A stretch of DNA of 6,885 bases from positions 1 to 6,885 of the forward strand of contig URWL01000103.1 of the NCBI GenBank assembly GCA_900551465.1. Reading direction: 5' to 3'. The stretch's first letter is position 1. Every line of letters starts with the position of its first letter. The DNA comes from an uncultured Blautia sp. (GTDB lineage Bacteria; Bacillota; Clostridia; Lachnospirales; Lachnospiraceae). This document shows, in pieces, positions 1-4,921 of the stretch. The translations under genes were made by a program, and so were the position numbers. Under the pieces are notes generated by a model. It made no database searches. It was not told the DNA's origin and saw only the letters and a list, made by a program, of their open reading frames with translations.

Positions 1-365
1 AGAAACTGGATAAGGCCATTGCTAGGATTCGGAAAAAGAAAGAAATATATATTACTGTGCCAACAGAAAACGGAGTAAAGAAACTGGATATCTCCCGTGT
101 CTTTTATATTGAAAGTCAGGGTCATAACGCTATTTTCCGTATGGACTGTGGAGAAATCATAGCCAGAGCATCCCTGAAAGAATTAGAAGGCAGCATGAAA
201 GAGTATGGGTTCTTTCGCTGTGCCAAAGGCTTTCTTGTGAATATGAAGCTGGTGGACGGCATGGCAGGAAGCGACTGTATGATCAATGGAAATAAAATTC
301 CGGTAAGCCGCACAAAGAAAAAAGAATTTATGGACTGTCTGATACGCTATATGAATGGAGAATAA
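1..365 (+). CDS. LytTR-family response regulator, 3' part (5' end outside window)
   Basis: This is the C-terminal part of a two-component response regulator that binds DNA through a LytTR domain (AgrA/LytR type). The reading frame is open from base 3 and gives about 120 residues before the TAA at 363-365; a GTG at 57 lies inside the domain and is not the start. The first residues (KLDKAIARIRKKKE) look like the linker that follows a receiver domain. The rest fits LytTR: an early beta strand (IYITV), 'DISRVFYIESQGHNAIF', the helix 'LKELEGSM', then 'FFRCAKGFLVNMKLV', which matches the family's F-x-R-x-H/K-x-S/G-x-x-V-N signature, and a final 'IPVSRTKKKEF' recognition segment. The receiver domain and its phosphorylated Asp are upstream of the window. 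The histidine kinase gene begins two bases after the stop, so the two are co-transcribed and probably translationally coupled. Family is clear; target genes are inferred. Confidence 0.92.
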   Translation, partial: KLDKAIARIRKKKEIYITVPTENGVKKLDISRVFYIESQGHNAIFRMDCGEIIARASLKELEGSMKEYGFFRCAKGFLVNMKLVDGMAGSDCMINGNKIPVSRTKKKEFMDCLIRYMNGE

Positions 366-367
366 AA

Positions 368-1672
368 ATGCAGTTTTATGAAGATATTCCAAGACTTTAT
401 ACAGCTCTGGCAGAATGGGGAGCCTGCATCCTGTATTTATATATGATCAGAGGGCGGCTGAAAAGTGGCCTTTTCTGGGTAAGCAGCGTAGCCTTCCTTA
501 TTGTGCAGAGCATGTTTCTTATTTTTACAGGTGATCTGCCTACCATGTTCTGGATTCCCTGTATGTTTATGGCTGCAGGGATGATGTATCTTTTTCTTGT
601 TCTGTGGGGAAAAATAAACTGGATCAGTGTTGTATATTGCTGCGCCCAGGCATTTTTGCTGGCTGAGTTCACAGCCTCCCTTGAATGGCAGATCCATACT
701 TTTCTGCAAAAAGAAATTTCCATAAATTTCTGGCAGTCGGCGCTTTTGCTCCTTTTGATTTACGGAGGATGTTTTGCTGTAATGTATAAGATCACAAGTC
801 CCCTTCTTACCGGAGATTACTTAAGCCAGATTTCAGCGAAAGAAGCATTTTCAGCAGCAGGGATTGTAGTAGTTGTATTTGCTTTCAGCAATCTTAGTTT
901 TATTTATAAAAATTCTCCATTTTCAGCAACTCTTCGTTCCGATATGTTTAATATCAGAACTTTGGTGGACATGGGAGGAATCGCCATTCTCCATGCGTAT
1001 CAGAGCAGAATATTTGAGTATATGGCAGAAAAAGAACTTTCTGCCATGAATCTTGTGCTGAAAACTCAGTACGACCAGTATCGTAATTATCAGGACAGTC
1101 TGGATCTGATCCAGATGAAGTACCATGACCTGAAACATCAGATTGCAGGACTGAGAGCAGAAACAGACAGTGTGAAGCGTGGGGAATGGCTGGATGCCAT
1201 GGAAGATGAACTTAGTTCTTTTGAGACATGGAACAAAACAGGAAACCGTGTTTTGGACACCATACTTGCAGCAAAAATTTTTCACTGCAGAAAAAACAAT
1301 ATTCAGATTACCTGTGTGGCAGATGGGAAAATTCTGGATTATATCCATGTAATAGATATCTGTACGATTTTTGGAAACGCTTTGGACAATGCTATTGAAC
1401 ATGTGGTTATGATCCCGGAAAAGGAAAAGAGACTGATTCATGTATCGGTTTCCCAGAAAAAGAATTTCGTTTTTATTAAAGTAGAAAATTACTGTGAAAA
1501 TGAGATTATAAAAAATGAGCATCAGTTGATCAGCACAACAAAAAGCGATAAGCAAAATCATGGATTTGGTTTAAAAAGCATGATACAGACAGCGCAGAAA
1601 TATAACGGAAGTGTGGATTTTGGAGTAAAAAATAACTGGTTTGAGCTGAAGATACTGCTGCCCAGGGGATGA
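368..1672 (+). CDS. GHKL-type sensor histidine kinase (AgrC-like), partner of the upstream LytTR regulator
   Basis: This is a 434-residue membrane sensor kinase expected to autophosphorylate on histidine and pass the phosphate to the LytTR regulator. The N-terminal half is hydrophobic, with about six or seven membrane segments (roughly residues 10-27, 34-54, 59-80, 84-104, 122-140, 160-180 and perhaps 194-211). A probable coiled-coil linker follows (about 213-250). The phosphoacceptor motif is YHDLKHQ; H253 aligns with the histidine of the AgrC-type HD motif, and a second His is at 257. The ATP-binding domain shows the N-box GNALDNAIE (N337, D340, N341), a VENYCE strand typical of GHKL kinases, and one glycine box, HGFGLKS (398-404). 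GGAG at 357-360 overlaps the end of the regulator gene and sits 7 bases before the ATG. The last codons form one arm of a terminator. No AgrB- or AgrD-like gene is visible, so a peptide ligand cannot be assumed; the signal is unknown. Confidence 0.93.
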   Translation: MQFYEDIPRLYTALAEWGACILYLYMIRGRLKSGLFWVSSVAFLIVQSMFLIFTGDLPTMFWIPCMFMAAGMMYLFLVLWGKINWISVVYCCAQAFLLAEFTASLEWQIHTFLQKEISINFWQSALLLLLIYGGCFAVMYKITSPLLTGDYLSQISAKEAFSAAGIVVVVFAFSNLSFIYKNSPFSATLRSDMFNIRTLVDMGGIAILHAYQSRIFEYMAEKELSAMNLVLKTQYDQYRNYQDSLDLIQMKYHDLKHQIAGLRAETDSVKRGEWLDAMEDELSSFETWNKTGNRVLDTILAAKIFHCRKNNIQITCVADGKILDYIHVIDICTIFGNALDNAIEHVVMIPEKEKRLIHVSVSQKKNFVFIKVENYCENEIIKNEHQLISTTKSDKQNHGFGLKSMIQTAQKYNGSVDFGVKNNWFELKILLPRG

Positions 1673-1689
1673 GCCCTGGGCATTTTTTT
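1659..1689 (+). terminator. Intrinsic terminator overlapping the kinase stop codon
   Basis: A perfect 9-bp stem (TGCCCAGGG at 1659-1667 with CCCTGGGCA at 1674-1682) has a 6-base loop and is followed directly by seven T residues (1683-1689). The GC-rich stem and T run make a standard rho-independent terminator for the two-component operon. The TGA stop (1670-1672) lies in the loop, so the 5' arm is coding sequence and a terminating ribosome would cover the hairpin. Confidence 0.88.
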
Positions 1690-1720
1690 GCATTTTATGC
1701 AGAATTTCTGCATTTCATGC
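1689..1720 (+). promoter_or_regulatory. Operator-like block: direct repeat with an embedded 17-bp palindrome
   Basis: Two 12-bp direct repeats, TGCATTTTATGC (1689-1700) and TGCATTTCATGC (1709-1720), differ at one base and recur with a period of 20 bp, about two helical turns. Between and overlapping them is a perfect 17-bp dyad, ATGCAGAA-T-TTCTGCAT (1697-1713). In all there are four GCAT/ATGC half-sites in the order GCAT-N3-ATGC-N9-GCAT-N3-ATGC. The block ends 29 bases before a -10 element that lacks a good -35. LytTR regulators are known to bind paired direct repeats about two helical turns apart upstream of weak promoters, so the neighbouring regulator is the first candidate; the bases do not closely match the published LytTR consensus as I recall it. 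A dimeric repressor binding the dyad is the alternative. Confidence 0.6.
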
Positions 1721-1724
1721 CAGA

Positions 1725-1755
1725 TTCAGGAGAATGGAGAAAAGTCTGCTATACT
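1725..1755 (+). promoter_or_regulatory. Predicted sigma-A promoter with extended -10 for the GH3 genes
   Basis: TATACT at 1750-1755 is a good -10 hexamer, and the TG at 1747-1748 just upstream (TGCTATACT) makes it an extended -10. No convincing -35 exists: TTCAGG (1725-1730) would need a 19-bp spacer, and closer spacings give purine-rich sequence unlike TTGACA. Predicted transcription start is about 1762. A strong -10 with a poor -35 next to an operator-like repeat is the usual pattern of an activator-dependent promoter. Confidence 0.6.
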
Positions 1756-1763
1756 TCTTGCAA

Positions 1764-1789
1764 CAGGAAACAGAGCGTAAGGTTTCCTG
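1764..1789 (+). promoter_or_regulatory. Stem-loop near the predicted 5' end of the GH3 transcript
   Basis: CAGGAAAC (1764-1771) and GTTTCCTG (1782-1789) form a perfect 8-bp stem with a 10-base loop, starting within a few bases of the predicted transcription start. No T run follows, so it is not a terminator. A hairpin at this place could protect the mRNA from 5'-end decay. Its 3' arm (TTTCCT, 1783-1788) is also complementary to AGGAAA in the ribosome binding site (1808-1813), so an alternative fold that hides the site is possible. Confidence 0.5.
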
Positions 1790-1824
1790 AAAGCACCAAA
1801 TAAAAGAAGGAAAGGGAAAAAACA

Positions 1825-4800
1825 ATGGTAAAATTTTTAACACAGGTACTGGGCCCGATTTTTACAGGTCTGGGAGTCAGTGAAGCAGACCTGAAATCTT
1901 ATATTACGCAGCTTCAGGGATATATTTACGTGATCCTTGCAGCTCTTGTAGTTATGATCGTAGTTCTGTTTGCTGCCTCAAAAGCAAAAAAAGGATTCCG
2001 GCATATCATCCGGTGGCAGGCAGTTCTGGCATTTGTTGCAGTGATCGCAGTGATTGCCAACGTAATCTGTTATGGTCCTATGTACACAAACGTTTCTGGA
2101 TTTTTAAATGCCTCAAAGGTAAATTTAAGCGAGGCAACTGTAAAGCAGAGTAAGGAAACAATCCAGAAAGTAGGAGAAGAAGGTGTGATCCTTGCAAAAA
2201 ACGAGGGACTTCTTCCACTTTCTGAAGATGTAAACAGTCTGAATGTCTTTGGATGGGACTCTACAAATCCGATTTTCGGAGGAACTGGTTCAGGATCTTC
2301 AGATGCCTCTACTGCAGTAGGTATCCTTCAGTCTCTTCAGGACGCAGGATATAAAACAAATGAAACCCTTACCAAGATCTACACAGATTACCGTACTGAG
2401 CGTCCGACAGTCAGTATGAGCGAACAGGACTGGACACTTCCGGAGCCTACAGTGGATGTTTATACAGATCAGGTAATGGAGGAAGCAAAAGAGTTTTCTG
2501 ATACCGCAGTGGTTGTGATCGGACGCTCCGGCGGAGAAAACGCAGACCTTCCTACAGACATGAAGGCAGTTATTGACGGAACCTACAATATTGCAAAAGA
2601 GGTTGCAGCAGCGCCTGAAAACTTTGGTTATACCAACTCCTCTTATACAAATAACGGGGATTATGATGATTTTGAAGAAGGCGAATCTTATCTGGAGCTT
2701 TCCAGAACAGAGGAGGATATGGTTGAGAAAGTGTGCTCCGAATTTGACCATGTTGTTGTGATCATCAATGCAAACAATCCCATGGAATTAAGCTGGGTGG
2801 ATGAATACGAGGAAATCGGAGCTGTGCTTCTGGCGCCGGGTGCAGGAAACACAGGTTTTGCAGCTCTTGGGGAGATTATGAACGGTTCTGTAAATCCTTC
2901 TGGAAAAACAGCAGACACCTATGTAAGAGATCTTCTTAATACACCCTATATCAATAATATCGGAAACCATTCCTACAACAATGTAGAAGATCTGAATCAG
3001 CAGATGGTAAAGGATGATCCGGCAGCCCTTGGTAATATTTCTTTTGTAAATTATGCAGAGGGTATTTATGTAGGATATAAATTCTATGAAACTGCTGCAG
3101 AAGAAGGCTTTATTAATTATGAAGATACCGTTCAGTATCCGTTTGGTTACGGACTGTCTTACACAACTTTTGAGCAGTCTATTGAGAATTTTGTTGACGA
3201 CGGACTTACAGTATCTTTTGATGTAAAAGTAAAAAATACAGGCGATACAGCAGGTAAGGACGTAGTACAGGTTTATTTCACACCTCCTTATACAAACGGA
3301 GGAATTGAAAAAGCATCTGTAAACCTTATTGATTTTGGAAAAACAAAGATTCTTGAGCCAGGCGCAGAGGAAACACTTTCCTTTGTTATTGCAAAAGAAG
3401 ATATGGCTTCTTATGATTCTGAGGGAATCAAGATCCAGGGAGGCGGATATATTCTGGAAAAAGGCGAATATACGATTTCCCTTCGTTCTGACTCCCACAC
3501 AGTTCTTGCAGAAGAAAGCTTTGAAGTAGAAGAGGATATTGACTACAGCAAAGAGGGACGTTCCAGTGATCTGACACCGGCAACTAACCAGTTTGAGGAT
3601 TATGCAAGAGGAACATTTGTACAGCTTTCCCGTAAAAACGGATTTGAAAACTATGAGGAAGCCTGCGGCGAAGTGGACGAGGCTCTGTATACCATGTCTG
3701 ACGAAACCCGCAAAGCTGTAGAAGAAAATATTTTCGGAATCTATGACGGAACAAAATATAACAACGAAGAAGATGAAATGCCGACAATGGGTGCAGACAA
3801 TGGTCTTAGTCTGTATCAGTTGAGAGGCCTTGACTATGACGATGAAAAATGGGATCAGCTCCTTGATCAGTTAAGTTTTGAAGATATGGTGACCCTGATC
3901 AATGTTGGAGGCTGGCAGACAGCGGAAATCAAATCAGTAGGAAAGATTGCTACTTCAGACTGTGATGGTCCGGCAGGTTTAAGTAACTTTGTAACAGGAG
4001 CATATGGAACCGCATATCCATCAGAGCTTCTTATGGCACAGACCTGGAATAAGGAACTTGCATATGAAATCGGCCAGTCCATGGGTCAGGAATATAAGGA
4101 CGCCAATAACTTTGGATGGTATGGTCCGGCTATGAATACCCACCGCTCTGCTTTTGCAGGACGTAACTTTGAATATTATTCAGAAGATGGTGTGCTGGGA
4201 GGATATCTTGCGGCAAACCAGATGAACGGTGCTTCTGAAAAGGGAGTATACGCGTATATCAAACACTTTGCCCTGAACGATCAGGAAATCAACCGTATTT
4301 CTGTACTGACAACCTACGCGTCTGAGCAGGCCATTCGAGAAATCTACCTGAAACCTTTTGAGATTGCAGTAAAAGGTTTTGAGGGTACAAGCGCTGCAGC
4401 AATGTCATCCTTTAACTGGATCGGAACACAGCCAAGCTGTGGCAATGAATATCTTCTGAACAATGTACTTCGCGGCGAGTGGGGCTTTGTAGGAATGGTA
4501 GAGTCTGATTATGACGGATCTTATGGATATATGATCACAGACAACTGCATCCGAAGCGGTAACGATCTGATGCTTGGATTTAACAGCGCAGAAACAAACA
4601 AGCTGGAGGATAAGAGCGCAACTGCAGTAAAAGCAATGCGTCAGGCATGTAAGAATATCCTCTATACAGTAGGAAACAGCGGTTATTATGAAGGAGATCA
4701 GGATCCGGCAGGCAAGATGTCAAATATGACAAAAATCTTTATTACTGTTGATGTAGCTGTGGCTGCAGTGATCCTTGTAATTGAGATCATCCTTATTGTT

Positions 4801-4848
4801 CGTTACAGAAAGAAAAAAAAGAACATTCAGGCAACTGTTGAAGAATAA
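1825..4848 (+). CDS. Membrane-anchored, circularly permuted GH3 glycosidase (beta-glucosidase-like)
   Basis: This 1007-residue enzyme should cleave terminal beta-linked sugars by the retaining GH3 mechanism. The domains are in rotated order. Two membrane segments (about 33-51 and 65-83) flank a basic cytosolic loop. The GH3 C-terminal domain follows (about 107-450: EEGVILAKN at 118-126, candidate acid/base E238 in GRSGGEN, FGYGLSYTTF at 440-449). Then come a fibronectin III-like domain (about 458-572), an acidic linker, and the GH3 N-terminal TIM barrel (about 665-960). The barrel shows SDCDGPAG (D714), HRSAFAGRNFEYYSED (773-788), KHFALNDQE (813-821) and ESDYDG with nucleophile D895. A final membrane helix (about 971-992) ends in RYRKKKK. 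This predicts an extracellular catalytic part. The ATG has a purine-rich site (AAGGAAAGGG, 1807-1816) 8 bases upstream. Permuted GH3 enzymes are known from Butyrivibrio and Ruminococcus. Substrate is unknown; a xylosidase or other GH3 activity is possible. Confidence 0.93.
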   Translation: MVKFLTQVLGPIFTGLGVSEADLKSYITQLQGYIYVILAALVVMIVVLFAASKAKKGFRHIIRWQAVLAFVAVIAVIANVICYGPMYTNVSGFLNASKVNLSEATVKQSKETIQKVGEEGVILAKNEGLLPLSEDVNSLNVFGWDSTNPIFGGTGSGSSDASTAVGILQSLQDAGYKTNETLTKIYTDYRTERPTVSMSEQDWTLPEPTVDVYTDQVMEEAKEFSDTAVVVIGRSGGENADLPTDMKAVIDGTYNIAKEVAAAPENFGYTNSSYTNNGDYDDFEEGESYLELSRTEEDMVEKVCSEFDHVVVIINANNPMELSWVDEYEEIGAVLLAPGAGNTGFAALGEIMNGSVNPSGKTADTYVRDLLNTPYINNIGNHSYNNVEDLNQQMVKDDPAALGNISFVNYAEGIYVGYKFYETAAEEGFINYEDTVQYPFGYGLSYTTFEQSIENFVDDGLTVSFDVKVKNTGDTAGKDVVQVYFTPPYTNGGIEKASVNLIDFGKTKILEPGAEETLSFVIAKEDMASYDSEGIKIQGGGYILEKGEYTISLRSDSHTVLAEESFEVEEDIDYSKEGRSSDLTPATNQFEDYARGTFVQLSRKNGFENYEEACGEVDEALYTMSDETRKAVEENIFGIYDGTKYNNEEDEMPTMGADNGLSLYQLRGLDYDDEKWDQLLDQLSFEDMVTLINVGGWQTAEIKSVGKIATSDCDGPAGLSNFVTGAYGTAYPSELLMAQTWNKELAYEIGQSMGQEYKDANNFGWYGPAMNTHRSAFAGRNFEYYSEDGVLGGYLAANQMNGASEKGVYAYIKHFALNDQEINRISVLTTYASEQAIREIYLKPFEIAVKGFEGTSAAAMSSFNWIGTQPSCGNEYLLNNVLRGEWGFVGMVESDYDGSYGYMITDNCIRSGNDLMLGFNSAETNKLEDKSATAVKAMRQACKNILYTVGNSGYYEGDQDPAGKMSNMTKIFITVDVAVAAVILVIEIILIVRYRKKKKNIQATVEE

Positions 4849-4856
4849 TTAAAAGC

Positions 4857-4902
4857 AAGCTTCCTGCACCATAGTACAGCCTGTGGCTGCAGGAGGCTTT
4901 TT
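4857..4902 (+). terminator. Intrinsic terminator or attenuator between the two GH3 genes
   Basis: A 12-bp stem pairs AAGCTTCCTGCA (4857-4868) with TGCAGGAGGCTT (4888-4899), with one G-U pair (4861 with 4895). The 19-base loop can add three more pairs (CCA with TGG) past a bulge. The T run is short (4898-4902) and two of its bases pair with the stem, so release may be incomplete. It starts 8 bases after the TAA of the permuted GH3 gene and ends just before the next ribosome binding site. No separate promoter fits between it and the next gene, so that gene probably depends on read-through. Confidence 0.75.
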
Positions 4903-4905
4903 ATC

Positions 4906-4911
4906 AGGAGG
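4906..4911 (+). promoter_or_regulatory. Ribosome binding site deciding the TTG start of the second GH3 gene
   Basis: AGGAGG is a full Shine-Dalgarno match. The first in-frame ATG is at 4949, far from it, with only a weak AGGAA too close upstream. TTG at 4922 lies 10 bases downstream and gives a normal GH3 beginning (EIKKLLQEMTTEEKAAFLSG). An ATT at 4919 with 7-base spacing is a less likely alternative. A second AGGAGG (4891-4896) is buried in the terminator stem. Confidence 0.75.
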
Positions 4912-4921
4912 CAATCATATT

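Noticed and set aside
57..365. GTG at 57 as the true start of a stand-alone LytTR protein
   Set aside because: The frame is open to the left edge and the preceding residues fit the linker of a full response regulator; GTG falls inside the first LytTR strand and has no good ribosome binding site.
923..1561. A 212-codon open frame on the minus strand inside the histidine kinase gene
   Set aside because: It is antisense to the kinase catalytic domain, and its translation is low-complexity and hydrophobic with many Cys, as expected of a shadow frame.
1697..1804. Two short open frames (ATG at 1697 and 1718, 27 and 28 codons) that could have been a leader or signal peptide
   Set aside because: Neither has a ribosome binding site, both overlap the operator and promoter and begin upstream of the predicted transcription start, and neither resembles an AgrD-type or other secreted peptide.
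1690..1824. A riboswitch or T-box in the leader of the GH3 gene
   Set aside because: The predicted leader is only about 60 bases with a single 8-bp hairpin, and it lacks the conserved cores of those elements and a leader terminator.
2788..3498. A 236-codon open frame on the minus strand inside the permuted GH3 gene
   Set aside because: It lies fully antisense to strongly conserved GH3 coding sequence, its product is rich in Cys, Ile and Phe with no recognisable domain, and it is explained by codon bias of the sense gene.
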